The notes under the pieces: model-generated | Seen by the model: the letters and a program-made list of their open reading frames with translations, nothing else | Databases searched by the model: none | What the model was told of the DNA's origin: nothing | Assembly: GCA_965237775.1 (NCBI GenBank) | Contig: OZ250155.1 | Coordinates: 3,162,001-3,226,000 of the forward strand | From: CATOSP01 sp965237775 | GTDB taxonomy: Bacteria; Chloroflexota; Dehalococcoidia; Lucifugimonadales; UBA3495 | Length of the DNA: 64,000 bases | Reading direction: 5' to 3' | Program-made: the position numbers and the translations under genes | Part shown: one piece after another, positions 1 to 8,541 of the stretch | Layout: each line of letters begins with the position of its first letter | Numbering within the stretch: the first letter of the stretch is position 1

Positions 1-2196
1 CTCGATAACCGCCTGCTGTTCCTTCTTGGTGCGAAAGCGGCTCAGCACCTCAACGCGGATCGGGAATGGGCTCAACCTTTCGCTGAAGGTCGCGTAGTGC
101 TGTTGCGCCAGCACGGTTGTAGGCACGAGCAAGCCCACTTGCATACCGTCGTTAACCGTCTTGAAGGATGCTCTTAAGGCCACTTCCGTCTTGCCATATC
201 CCACGTCCCCACAGATCAGCCGGTCCATGGGCTTGATCTGTTCCATATCGGACTTCACGTCGGTGATGGCGGCCGTTTGGTCGGGCGTTTCCTCGTATGG
301 AAAGGAGTCCTCCAGTTCGCGCTGCCATACGGTGTCCGAACCGAACTCGTGGCCCTGGGCCACTTCTCTCGCCGCCTGCACCCGAAGCAACTCCGCGGCC
401 AACTCCCTGGTGGCCCCCTTGACCTTCTGCTTGACTCTGGCCCATTCCGCGGAACCCAAACGTGTCAGGTTTGGTGGGTGGTCCTGTGCCCCGACGTAGG
501 CCGTAACCCGGTCGAGATGCTCCGTGGGCACGTACAACTTGTCGCGTTCCGCATACTCCAGGACCAGGTACTCTTTCTGTTCCTCCTCGTCTCCCAGCCG
601 GGTAGTCCCGCCGAATCTCGCCACGCCGTGGTCTATGTGGACCACGTAGCTGCCCTGCACTAGGTCGGAAAGGTTGGCGATTGCCGTGCCCGGTTCCGCC
701 CGCCGGGAGGGCCGGTAGCGCCGTTCCTTGACCGTACCAAATAATTCCGCGTCGCTCAGCAACATCAGGGCGGGGACCTTGTCCGTGTCCTCTTCGGCCT
801 GCCCACTCACCGAGCCCAGGTACCACCCTTCCCGGAGCGAGCCAGGGACGATCAAGATCTCACCTGCCCTTGGGGATTCTTCCACCGCGGACGGCAGACT
901 GGCATGTACACCCTGCTCTTCAAGAATCTCGGCCAGGCGGCGGGCATGTTGGGTTACCGCAACGATAGCCTTTCCCTCTGAGGCCCAGCGCCGGGTATCG
1001 TTCCCCAATTGCTCTAGCCTGCCGTAGTAGGGGGTCGCCGGTTGGAAAAGGCTGTCCTCGGATTCGCCCAACCAACCGTGTACCCGGACTCTAGGACGCC
1101 GCTCCAATTCCTTCGAGAACCCCTCCCAAGGGAGGAACGGAGACGGGAAGCCCTGAGGAAGTTCTCCCCGCTCTTCCCTGCCCGCCCTCATTCGCTCGAA
1201 CCGTTCTTCCAAGTCGACGGCCTCGGTATCCACCTGGGACGGAAGTTCCAGAACGATGCGCCCGTCCTCGGGCAGATAATCCAACAGACTGGTGTCGTTG
1301 AGAAGCCCACTGTAGAAAGTCAGAGTCTCCAGGTTGGGTGCGGAAAGGAGACCGGCCAATTCGTCCTCGATGCGCTCCCGCATTTCGGGGTCGCACCGGC
1401 TGAAATCCATCTGCCCAATGAGTCGTTCAACCCGCCGGCGGTCCACGAAAGCTGGTAGCTGTTCGCGGGCGGGAATTATGCTCACCCTGTCCGCCTCCCC
1501 CACTGAACGCTGCGTGTGGGGGTCGAACCGCCTGATGGTGTCGACTTCGTTGTCCCATAGCTCGATGCGGAACGGAAGCTCGGCGTCGGAGGGATATATG
1601 TCGAGGATGCCCCCTCGAAGGCTAAACGTCCCCGGTAGTTCCACCACCGGCTCGCTGTGGTACCCAAGGTCCACCCAACGGGGGAGCACTTCATCCAACC
1701 GGACACGCTGGCCGGTCTTCCAGGTGTTCCCGGCGTTCTCCCCAGTGTCCATTCCAGCCATGACACTGATGGGCAGGGTCCGCCGCAAGGCCGCGCTCAG
1801 GGAAGCCACCACTAGGGGAGCCGGACTGTCGGTCCGCACCCCGGGCGCGTATGAGCTAGCCAGGGAGGCCAAGGCGGCCAACCGCTGATTGCTCGTGTTC
1901 GCGTCCACCGCCAGCCGTTCGAAGGGCAACACTTCCGGTTCGGGCAACAGGTAAACCGGCTCATCCTCCCCTAAGTAAGTCAGTAGCTGGTCATGAAGCC
2001 GTCTGGCATCCTCCTGGCGAGGCGTAATTACCAGTGTTGGAACACGGTGGGCATCCCACAACGCGCCGATATAGGCCGGCCTGGAGCCCTGCCGCACAGT
2101 AACTTCAAAGGGCGCAGCCGCGGAAGCCCCAGCCTCCCCCGGCCGGAGAAACATGGGGTGCCGATTAACGAGGTAAAGGAGACCTTTCAACGACAT
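1..2196 (-). CDS. mfd: Transcription-repair coupling factor Mfd, N-terminal 732 residues (partial)
   Basis: Mfd displaces stalled RNA polymerase and recruits UvrA to template-strand lesions. The minus-strand frame is open from an ATG at 2196 to the window edge, so about 400 C-terminal residues lie outside. The N-terminal half reads as the UvrB-homology module. It is followed by the RNAP-interacting region (DLVQGSYVVHIDHGVARFGG) and the start of the translocase, with Walker A GDVGYGKTE and the family stretch LVPTTVLAQQHY followed by VLSRFRT near the window edge. No clear Shine-Dalgarno precedes the ATG, and a second in-frame ATG lies at 2154, so the start is uncertain. It is divergent from proB across a 635-base gap. 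Confidence 0.95.
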   Translation of the reverse strand, partial: MSLKGLLYLVNRHPMFLRPGEAGASAAAPFEVTVRQGSRPAYIGALWDAHRVPTLVITPRQEDARRLHDQLLTYLGEDEPVYLLPEPEVLPFERLAVDANTSNQRLAALASLASSYAPGVRTDSPAPLVVASLSAALRRTLPISVMAGMDTGENAGNTWKTGQRVRLDEVLPRWVDLGYHSEPVVELPGTFSLRGGILDIYPSDAELPFRIELWDNEVDTIRRFDPHTQRSVGEADRVSIIPAREQLPAFVDRRRVERLIGQMDFSRCDPEMRERIEDELAGLLSAPNLETLTFYSGLLNDTSLLDYLPEDGRIVLELPSQVDTEAVDLEERFERMRAGREERGELPQGFPSPFLPWEGFSKELERRPRVRVHGWLGESEDSLFQPATPYYGRLEQLGNDTRRWASEGKAIVAVTQHARRLAEILEEQGVHASLPSAVEESPRAGEILIVPGSLREGWYLGSVSGQAEEDTDKVPALMLLSDAELFGTVKERRYRPSRRAEPGTAIANLSDLVQGSYVVHIDHGVARFGGTTRLGDEEEQKEYLVLEYAERDKLYVPTEHLDRVTAYVGAQDHPPNLTRLGSAEWARVKQKVKGATRELAAELLRVQAAREVAQGHEFGSDTVWQRELEDSFPYEETPDQTAAITDVKSDMEQIKPMDRLICGDVGYGKTEVALRASFKTVNDGMQVGLLVPTTVLAQQHYATFSERLSPFPIRVEVLSRFRTKKEQQAVIE

Positions 2197-2413
2197 ACAA
2201 TCACGTTCAAAGTTGAAGATTTGGGTACACTCAGTAAACCTTGCGCGCTGAGGCCAAACGCGCCCCATGCGCAAACGGGCTGACACACTCAGCCAGCCCC
2301 GTATACACCATTCTAATCCGCGCCACGCCACCCAACAAGATCGAATCCCACGGGCGGGCACGCCCATTCAATTGTTGGCCGTATTCCACATTCCCGTAAT
2401 TTTCGCCGCCCCT
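2197..2413. other. Intergenic stretch between mfd and the core repeat
   Basis: No coding region or RNA gene can be supported here. The stretch must hold the mfd promoter (minus strand), but I see no convincing -35/-10 pair. It ends where the dispersed core repeat begins. Confidence 0.5.
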
Positions 2414-2573
2414 CGTCATTCCCGCGAAGGGAGACCTTTGAAGAATCCCCTCTCCCTCCGGGAGAGGGTTAGGGTGAGGGCGTCCCCCGTATCTGCGCAC
2501 ACTATGGATTTTCGCTTCCTCGCGAATCACGGAAGGTTACGCAAGGGTCTCCTTTCGCGGGAATCCAGAGATT
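2414..2573 (+). repeat. Solo copy of the dispersed core repeat (copy A)
   Basis: The 124-bp core (2429-2552) is bounded by inverted GGAGACCTTTG / CAAGGGTCTCC and contains the hairpin-forming CCCTCTCCCTCCGGGAGAGGG. It shares nearly all its sequence with the cores at 46836-46958, 58750-58872 and 63769-63891. Both arms are inverted copies of ATTCCCGCGAAGGGAGACC, so the copy is symmetrical. The outer arms with GTAACTGTTCAG ends seen in the other copies are absent. It is non-coding; short ORFs across it appear in every copy and are by-products of the repeat. Confidence 0.9.
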
Positions 2574-2735
2574 TCCAGCCCACGGACAATGACCAAGCGC
2601 GTGAACTCCTGGTTTCCGGCTCAAGGCTGGAAAGACGGTCCGCACCGCATGGCGAAATGCCCGTGATCAGATTGCCAAGTGTGACATTTGAATCACCCTG
2701 CATGGTCCGAAGCCTGTCGGGTCAAACCCGCATGA

Positions 2736-2741
2736 TATAAT
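2736..2741 (+). promoter_or_regulatory. Candidate -10 element for proB
   Basis: A perfect TATAAT lies about 90 bases upstream of the proB ATG. No good -35 hexamer is visible at 16-18 bp upstream, so this is a weak call. The rest of 2574-2831 shows nothing recognisable. Confidence 0.35.
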
Positions 2742-2831
2742 TCCGATTGGTTGCATGGGCGTTCAGCGCCCCTCCGAATTTCATCTAGATCGAATGTCGT
2801 TACATTAACTTGCTATCAACCCGCTCCCGAC

Positions 2832-3965
2832 ATGACTAACATCCAGGAACCACGTTACCGCCGCATCGTCGTCAAGGCCGGGACCAGCGTCTTGACCGAA
2901 GCTCCGGCGCACCAGGCGCTCGACCACCGGGTCATGGGCAGTATCGTAGCCCAGATCGCGAGTTTGCATCAGCAGTCCGTCGAGGTCCTGCTCGTAACTT
3001 CCGGGGCCATCGCGGCCGGGCGGGATGCCCTGGGTGGCGAGGCGGACAAGCAGGACATAGTTTCGAGACAAGTCCTGGCCGCCGTGGGCCAAATACGTCT
3101 GATGGGCGTATACCAGGAATTATTCGCCTCCCACGGTTTGCAAGTCGCCCAGACTCTGCTTACCGCCGGAGACCTCTCCCAACGCCAGTCCTACCTAAAC
3201 GTGCGCAACACATTGCGAGGGCTCCTCGATCTGGGCGTAGTGCCAATCCTAAATGAAAACGACGTAGTGGCCGTGGACGAGATCGGCGAAGTGTTCGGCG
3301 ACAACGACCGTCTCTCCGCCTTGCTGGCCAACTTGGTGGACGCGGACCTCTTGATTATCCTCACCGACATAGAAGGGCTTTTCACCGCCGACCCCCACCT
3401 GGACCCCCAGGCTGAGTTGATCCCATGGGTAAAGGAAGTCGACGACCGAATCGAGTCCCTGGCAGGAGGGGGGCTCAACCCATGGGCCCGCGGCGGGATG
3501 CCCACCAAGATCGACGCCGCCCGCATGGTAACCAAGTCCGGCATCACCATGGTGATGTGTCACGGATTGACCGAAGATGCGGTGCTGCGCGCCGCATATG
3601 GTCAGCAGATCGGTACTCTGTTTCAGCCTTCAACTGACAAACTCGAAGCCCGGAAGCGCTGGATGCTGAGCGCCATGTCCCTAAGAGGCGAGATTTTCGT
3701 CGACGCGGGGGCCGCGGTGGCGCTACAGGCCGACCACCGGAGCCTGCTCCCCGCTGGAATACAGGAGGTAACAGGCCAGTTCCAGCGAGGGGATATAATC
3801 TATATCGTGGGGATGGAAGGACGCCGAATCGCCTGCGGCATCGCCAATTACGCCGCCGACGAGGTGCAACTAATCCGAGGACTACGCTCCCACCAAATAC
3901 AAGGCGCGCTGGGCTATCATTACGGCCAGGAAGTGGTCCACCGCAACAATCTGGTATTGTTGTAG
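2832..3965 (+). CDS. proB: Glutamate 5-kinase
   Basis: Phosphorylates L-glutamate with ATP in the first step of proline synthesis. The 377-residue protein has the amino-acid kinase fold followed by a C-terminal PUA domain (about residues 275-365), the usual bacterial arrangement. Visible motifs are IVVKAGTSVLT (Lys15), SGAIAAGRDALG, NENDVVAVDEI with FGDNDRLSALLA, and the GGMPTKIDAARM segment of the nucleotide site. I chose the ATG at 2832 because it gives the normal family N-terminus; the frame stays open upstream to 2751. It is followed by a retropepsin-like gene and then proA, so the two enzymes that form and reduce glutamyl phosphate are probably co-transcribed. Confidence 0.96.
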   Translation: MTNIQEPRYRRIVVKAGTSVLTEAPAHQALDHRVMGSIVAQIASLHQQSVEVLLVTSGAIAAGRDALGGEADKQDIVSRQVLAAVGQIRLMGVYQELFASHGLQVAQTLLTAGDLSQRQSYLNVRNTLRGLLDLGVVPILNENDVVAVDEIGEVFGDNDRLSALLANLVDADLLIILTDIEGLFTADPHLDPQAELIPWVKEVDDRIESLAGGGLNPWARGGMPTKIDAARMVTKSGITMVMCHGLTEDAVLRAAYGQQIGTLFQPSTDKLEARKRWMLSAMSLRGEIFVDAGAAVALQADHRSLLPAGIQEVTGQFQRGDIIYIVGMEGRRIACGIANYAADEVQLIRGLRSHQIQGALGYHYGQEVVHRNNLVLL

Positions 3966-4013
3966 ACTCCAGTCCTATCGCCAGGCGCTTGACTCCGCGT
4001 CTAGGACCCAAAT

Positions 4014-4397
4014 ATGAGCATCTTTAGGTTCCCAATAGTAATCGCCGACTCCACGGGAGAACCATTTCAACCCGTGGACGCTTGGGTGGACACGGGGGCC
4101 AGTTACACGCTGGTCCCGGGGATTCTGTTGGAAGGTTTGGGACACACACCGGACCATAACTTGCGGTTCGGCCTGGCCGACGGGAGCATTACCGAATTGG
4201 GCGTGTCCCAGGTCACCATTCGAATCAATGGCGAAACGCGAGTGGTGTCCTGCGTGTTTGGCGGGGACGACGCCGAACCTCTGTTCGGGGCAACTGCCCT
4301 GGAAGAATTCGCTCTTGGCGTAGACCCCCTAAATCACACCCTGGTCCCGGTGGTTCTAAAGTTGCTTGGTTTTAACCCGGAGGGTTATGAAGACTAA
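4014..4397 (+). CDS. Retropepsin-like (clan AA) aspartic protease family protein
   Basis: A 127-residue protein with one catalytic-type motif, VDTGASYTLVP, at about residues 24-34. A second glycine-rich beta stretch (EPLFGATALEEF) matches the single-domain retropepsin fold, which works as a homodimer. No signal peptide or membrane segment is visible. It sits between proB and proA, and its last 11 bases overlap the proA start, so it is translated as part of the proline operon. The substrate is unknown. Assignment to the family is sound; actual proteolysis is an inference from the DTGA motif. Confidence 0.8.
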   Translation: MSIFRFPIVIADSTGEPFQPVDAWVDTGASYTLVPGILLEGLGHTPDHNLRFGLADGSITELGVSQVTIRINGETRVVSCVFGGDDAEPLFGATALEEFALGVDPLNHTLVPVVLKLLGFNPEGYED

Positions 4398-5697
4398 CAC
4401 GATCGAAGACCTGATGGACCAGGCCAGAGCCGCCCGCGAGGCCTCCCGGGAATTGGCCAGACTCTCCACCGAGGTCAAAAATAGGATATTGGTCAACATC
4501 GCCGAGGCGCTGGAGTCCAATCAACAGCCCATCCTCGATGCCAACGCACTGGACTACGCCGCCGGTAAGGGCGACGGTCTCACCGACTCCCTGCTGGACC
4601 GGTTGCTCCTGACGGGGGACCGGCTGGATGCGCTGGCCTCGGATGTCCGCCAGGTGGCGGCTCTGCCTGACCCCGTGGGAGAGTCCCTGGAATCTAGGAC
4701 CATGCCCAATGGGCTGCTTATCGACCGCCGACGGGTGCCTCTGGGAGTGATCGGCAGCATCTACGAGAGCCGCCCCAACGTGACCATCGACATTTCCGTC
4801 CTATGCATCAAGTCAGGCAACGCCTGTGTCCTGCGCGGCGGCAAGGAAAGCATGCACTCCAACGCGGCCTTGGCCGCCCTTGTGCGCGATTCCATCTCCA
4901 GGGCCGGCGGGCCAGTGGAATCAGTCCAATTCATTGACAACCCGGACCGCTCTTTGATCAACGCCATTCTGGGAATGAAGAAGTACATCGACCTGTTGGT
5001 CCCGCGTGGCGGAGACGCTTTGATCCGGTTCGTTGCCGAAAACGCCAGCATGGCCGCGGTCACCGGCGGTATCGGCGTGTGCCACACCTACATCGACCGG
5101 GACGCGCACCTGGAAAAAGCCTCCAGCATAGTGTTCAACGCAAAAGTGCAACGTCCTTCCGTGTGTAACGCCCTGGACACCGTGATCGTCCACTCGGAGA
5201 TCGCACCCCGGTGCCTGCCGCGAATCGCCCGCGAGTTGACCGAGGCCGGTGTGGAACTGCATTGCGACCACCGCGCCCTGAGCATCCTCGGACCCAACCC
5301 CACTTCATCCGAAGCCGCCACCGGTGGCTCTCGCGTCGGAAGCATTCTCCCGGCCAACGAAGAGGACTGGGGAACGGAGTTCCTATCCCTGCTGGCTTCC
5401 GTCAAAGTCGTCGATTCCCTGGACGACGCCCTGGACCACATCGAGACCTACGGCTCGGGCCATTCCGAGGCCATAGTCACCGAGGACCGCGAGGCCGCCC
5501 AAAGGTTCCTTGACGAAGTAGACGCCTCCGCCGTGTTCGTCAACGCCAGCACACGGTTCAATGACGGTGGTCAATTCGGCCTCGGCGCTGAAGTAGGGAT
5601 AAGCACCCAGAAGTTCCATGCCCGGGGGCCGATGGGACTGAAAGAGCTAATGTCCTACAAGTGGGTGGTCATCGGAGACGGACAAGTTAGAGACTAG
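4387..5697 (+). CDS. proA: Gamma-glutamyl phosphate reductase
   Basis: NADPH-dependent reduction of gamma-glutamyl phosphate to glutamate semialdehyde, the second step of proline synthesis. The 436 residues cover the aldehyde-dehydrogenase-like fold. They include VPLGVIGSIYESRPNVT (cofactor domain), the catalytic cysteine in QRPSVCNALDTVI (Cys260), and the C-terminal FVNASTRFNDGGQFGLGAE signature. The ATG at 4387 is preferred over an in-frame start at 4366 because GGAGG lies just upstream, inside the end of the retropepsin-like gene. Partner of proB at 2832. Confidence 0.96.
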   Translation: MKTNTIEDLMDQARAAREASRELARLSTEVKNRILVNIAEALESNQQPILDANALDYAAGKGDGLTDSLLDRLLLTGDRLDALASDVRQVAALPDPVGESLESRTMPNGLLIDRRRVPLGVIGSIYESRPNVTIDISVLCIKSGNACVLRGGKESMHSNAALAALVRDSISRAGGPVESVQFIDNPDRSLINAILGMKKYIDLLVPRGGDALIRFVAENASMAAVTGGIGVCHTYIDRDAHLEKASSIVFNAKVQRPSVCNALDTVIVHSEIAPRCLPRIARELTEAGVELHCDHRALSILGPNPTSSEAATGGSRVGSILPANEEDWGTEFLSLLASVKVVDSLDDALDHIETYGSGHSEAIVTEDREAAQRFLDEVDASAVFVNASTRFNDGGQFGLGAEVGISTQKFHARGPMGLKELMSYKWVVIGDGQVRD

Positions 5698-5712
5698 ACC
5701 GGGAGGAGGGCC

Positions 5713-6015
5713 GTGGCGGAGTTTATCTTCGAACGCGAGGTTCGGACTCCCTACTCCGAAGCCTACACGATTCAGGAAGGCGATCGCCTGGTAGGCAGGA
5801 TAGATATCCATTTCTCCTTCGAGTTGATCCACGTATCTTTAGCTGTCGATGAAAGCCTCACTCAGGACTCTATCCAGGAGATCATGTCCTGCATCGACGA
5901 GGACCTCATAGATGCGGTTGGGATTCCCAGGGACGGCTTCGTAATCCACGTGTTTCAAGGGCGCGAGACAGGTGTGTTTACGGACGATGATTTCGAAGAC
6001 GACGATGACTACTAG
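5713..6015 (+). CDS. Small acidic hypothetical protein
   Basis: A 100-residue protein starting at a GTG 2-3 bases after the purine-rich ribosome site GGGAGGAGGG, only 15 bases after proA, so it is likely the last gene of the proline operon. It has alternating beta/alpha character in the first 85 residues and ends in a strongly acidic tail (DDDFEDDDDY). No family recognised, no membrane segment, no cysteine pair. The strong ribosome site and operon position are the main reasons to accept it as a gene. Confidence 0.7.
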   Translation: MAEFIFEREVRTPYSEAYTIQEGDRLVGRIDIHFSFELIHVSLAVDESLTQDSIQEIMSCIDEDLIDAVGIPRDGFVIHVFQGRETGVFTDDDFEDDDDY

Positions 6016-6021
6016 CCAGCG

Positions 6022-6579
6022 TTATAGCCTTCCGAGAACCCCCAAGAGCCTGTCCACTTCCGGACGGTCATGAGGGGCCGCGCTCCGGTATTCGAACCGG
6101 ACTATCCCTTCCGCATCGATCACGAAGTCCCCGCCTAACTGCCGAAGATGGCTCCTGTGAAACCCAGCCCATCTGCCCTGGAAATTCAACTTCGCATAGG
6201 CGAACAAAGCTGGCGCCCCGAAAACCTGTGGAGCCGTCCCTGTGGGCAACTGGTAAGCGCGGTACACGTCACGCTCAGGGTCAGAGAGCAACGGAAATGG
6301 TAACTGCATGAGCCGCGATTGCCGGAGCAGCAGGTCTCTGGGCTCGAAGGACACCGCCGCCACCTCTCCCCCGAGGGCACGCACCTCCTCGAATCTGCGT
6401 CGCAACTGCGACAGGTGCTCCCGGCAGGGAAGTCAGGTGAAATGACGCGGGAAGACCAGAATTAACGGCTGACCCAAATACGAACCCAGGTCGACGAAAT
6501 CCCCATCCGGGTCTGGCAGCGTGAAACCTGGGGCCGGACCGCCCAAGAGGCCACTGGAGTTTGAGGGTCCGGAATGCAA
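6022..6579 (-). CDS. Peroxiredoxin-like (AhpC-TSA_2/SelU-type) probable selenoprotein with in-frame TGA
   Basis: One continuous minus-strand frame encodes a thioredoxin-fold protein of the AhpC-TSA_2 (PRXL2/SelU-related) family. The N-terminal part reads APGFTLPDPDGDFVDL, and the C-terminal part holds the family pattern QLGGDFVIDAEG plus SAAPHDRPEVDRLL. The frame is interrupted only by TGA at 6435-6433, in the context FPRHFT-[TGA]-LPCREH. Family members normally read FLRHFGCPFCREH there, so TGA replaces the first Cys of CxxC, giving UxxC (U49, C52 from the TTG at 6579). A hairpin 21-34 nt after the TGA (6412-6399, stem GTCGC/GCGAC, loop AGTT) fits the bacterial SECIS pattern. The start is uncertain: no ATG and no clear ribosome site. 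Starting after the TGA would delete the active site. Confidence 0.8.
6399..6412 (-). promoter_or_regulatory. Candidate bacterial SECIS hairpin
   Basis: Read on the minus strand, GTCGC-AGTT-GCGAC forms a perfect 5-bp stem with a 4-nt loop. The loop begins 25 nt after the TGA and has G at its second position. Bacterial SECIS consensus: loop 16-37 nt after the UGA, with a G in the first two loop bases. Short stems are common by chance, so the strength comes from combination with the UxxC context. Confidence 0.55.
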
Positions 6580-6600
6580 AATCGGCGAGGACGGTCCCGG

Positions 6601-7545
6601 CTATTTTCGCTGGATGGCCCGCTTGGCCGCATCCCTCACGGCTTCCGCGGTCAGGCCCGCCTTGGCCATCAGCTCGTTTGCGGTCCCGGACTCGCTGTAA
6701 CCCCGCAGGGCCACCATCTCCAAGGGGACAGGACTGCCCTGGCCAACCACCTGCGCGACGATGCTGCCGAGGCCGCCGTGTGACAGGTGTTCCTCCGCGG
6801 TGACTATTGCCCCGGTGTCTCGGGCCGCGGCGAGAATGGCCGCTTCGTCGATCGGGCTCAGCGTATGGACGTTGATCACCCTCGCCGAGACGCCCTCTTG
6901 TTCCAAGAGTTCGGCGGCGTCGAGCCCGACGGACACCATCACCCCAGTGCCGACAATCGCCAGGTCTGAGCCCTGCCGGACCACTTCGGCCTCACCCAGC
7001 TTGAACTGGTAGTCACTATCGTGGATTACCGGAGTGTTGGCGCGGGACAGCCGTATGTAGAAGGGGCCGTCGGTCTTCGCCGCCGCCCGCACCGCCTGGG
7101 CCGCCTCCACAGAATCAGCAGGACAGACAACGGTGAATCCCGACAGGGAGCAGGCCAGCGCGATGTCTTCGATACCGTGAGCCGACATCCCGTCTTCCCC
7201 CGTCAGGATACCCGCGTGGGTGCATACCAGCTTCACGTTGAGATGGGCCTGCGCCACCAGCACCCGCAATTGGTCGAAGGGCCTGCCGACCCCAAACACC
7301 GCGAAGGTCGCCACGAACGGCGTCTTCCCGGATGCGGCCAGACCGGCTCCAACCCCGACCATGTTCTGCTCGGCGGGGCCAAAGTCGAAGAACCGCTCGG
7401 GGTATTGGTCTCGCCAGAGGTGGGTAAAAACCGATACGTTCAGGTCGCCGCCTAGGACGACTATCTCCGGGTGTTCGTCGGCGATCTCCAGCAAGGTCCT
7501 GCCAAAGGTCTCGCGAGTAGACCCCATCTGCTTTTGCGCCACCAT
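6601..7545 (-). CDS. Transketolase, C-terminal subunit (split type)
   Basis: Pyrimidine-binding plus C-terminal domains of a two-polypeptide transketolase (314 residues); moves two-carbon units between sugar phosphates with ThDP. Visible are FDFGPAEQNMVGVGAGLA, which carries the glutamate that activates ThDP, and the GEDGMSAHGIEDIAL loop. The ATG overlaps the stop of the N-terminal subunit as TAATG, so the subunits are translationally coupled. DXP synthase and alpha-ketoacid dehydrogenase E1-beta share this fold, but pairing with a transketolase N-half favours transketolase. Confidence 0.9.
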   Translation of the reverse strand: MVAQKQMGSTRETFGRTLLEIADEHPEIVVLGGDLNVSVFTHLWRDQYPERFFDFGPAEQNMVGVGAGLAASGKTPFVATFAVFGVGRPFDQLRVLVAQAHLNVKLVCTHAGILTGEDGMSAHGIEDIALACSLSGFTVVCPADSVEAAQAVRAAAKTDGPFYIRLSRANTPVIHDSDYQFKLGEAEVVRQGSDLAIVGTGVMVSVGLDAAELLEQEGVSARVINVHTLSPIDEAAILAAARDTGAIVTAEEHLSHGGLGSIVAQVVGQGSPVPLEMVALRGYSESGTANELMAKAGLTAEAVRDAAKRAIQRK

Positions 7546-8384
7546 TACGCGAGCTCCTTCATTGCCGCTTCGAACTCTTCCTGATTGGGCGCCCGCCCGT
7601 GGAATGCGGGGTTGTCTTCCATAAACGACACGCCCTTTCCCTTGACCGTATGGGCGATGATCGCCGTAGGCCGGCTGCGACGCCGTTTAGCCTTTGCGAT
7701 TGTCTCCAGCAGTTCGGGGTAGTCGTGGCCGGATGTCTCGTAGACGCGCCAACCAAAGGCACGCCACTTCCCCGCAAGCGGCTCCAAGGTCATGACTTCG
7801 TCGGTGTGCCGGTCGTTCTGGATCCGGTTACGGTCCACGAAGGCGATCAGGTTGGTCGCCTTGTGATGGGACGCGGCCATAGCGGCCTCCCAAACTTCAC
7901 CTTCGTCGCATTCACCGTCTCCCAGCACCGCATAGACCAGGCTGTCCCGCTTATCCATCTTAGCCGCGAGAGCGCAGCCAAGCGCGAAGGAGAGCCCCAT
8001 GCCCAGGGAGCCGGAGTTCATCTCCACTCCCGGTACCATGGGGTGGGCGTGGCCCTGCAGGCGGCTGTTCAGTTTACGGAACGTCCCCAGCTCCTCGTGG
8101 GGAATGTAGCCAGCCTTCGCCAGCACGGCGTAAAGCCCAGGAGAGGCGTGACCTTTGCTGAGGACCAAACGGTCCCGGTCAGGCCATTGAGGGTTCTGTG
8201 GATCGTGACGCATCTCCCGGAAATAGAGGGAGACGAGAATGTCCAACTCGGACAGGGAGCCACCCGGATGACCGCTCCCGGCGGCGTAAATAGTGTTGAC
8301 AACGTCGCGCCTTAACTCACGGGCCAACAAGGCTAAACCTTCGGCATCGTACGCCTGGTCTGCTCTGGCAGTGCTTGTTGTCAA
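7545..8384 (-). CDS. Transketolase, N-terminal subunit (split type)
   Basis: ThDP diphosphate-binding half (279 residues) of the split transketolase. It shows the early motif AAGSGHPGGSLSELD, KGHASPGLYAVLA, and the ThDP/Mg signature GDGECDEGEVWEAA ending at VDRNRIQND. The chosen start is a TTG at 8384 with a strong GGGGGTGA ribosome site six bases upstream. It is first gene of a two-gene unit with the C-terminal subunit, and a minus-strand TATAAT-like sequence near 8458-8463 could be its promoter. Confidence 0.9.
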   Translation of the reverse strand: MTTSTARADQAYDAEGLALLARELRRDVVNTIYAAGSGHPGGSLSELDILVSLYFREMRHDPQNPQWPDRDRLVLSKGHASPGLYAVLAKAGYIPHEELGTFRKLNSRLQGHAHPMVPGVEMNSGSLGMGLSFALGCALAAKMDKRDSLVYAVLGDGECDEGEVWEAAMAASHHKATNLIAFVDRNRIQNDRHTDEVMTLEPLAGKWRAFGWRVYETSGHDYPELLETIAKAKRRRSRPTAIIAHTVKGKGVSFMEDNPAFHGRAPNQEEFEAAMKELA

Positions 8385-8541
8385 CGTTCACCCCCACCGG
8401 ACCGGCCCCCTTTGTCAGCCATGCGCCAAGGGACGCGGGTCGAAAATTCGGCGCCAAAATTATAAGCCTGCCCCCATCGGAATGTCTAGGCGGTCCACTG
8501 GCAATCGGTTAATCGTGTACCTATAATTGGGCCCAATTCCC

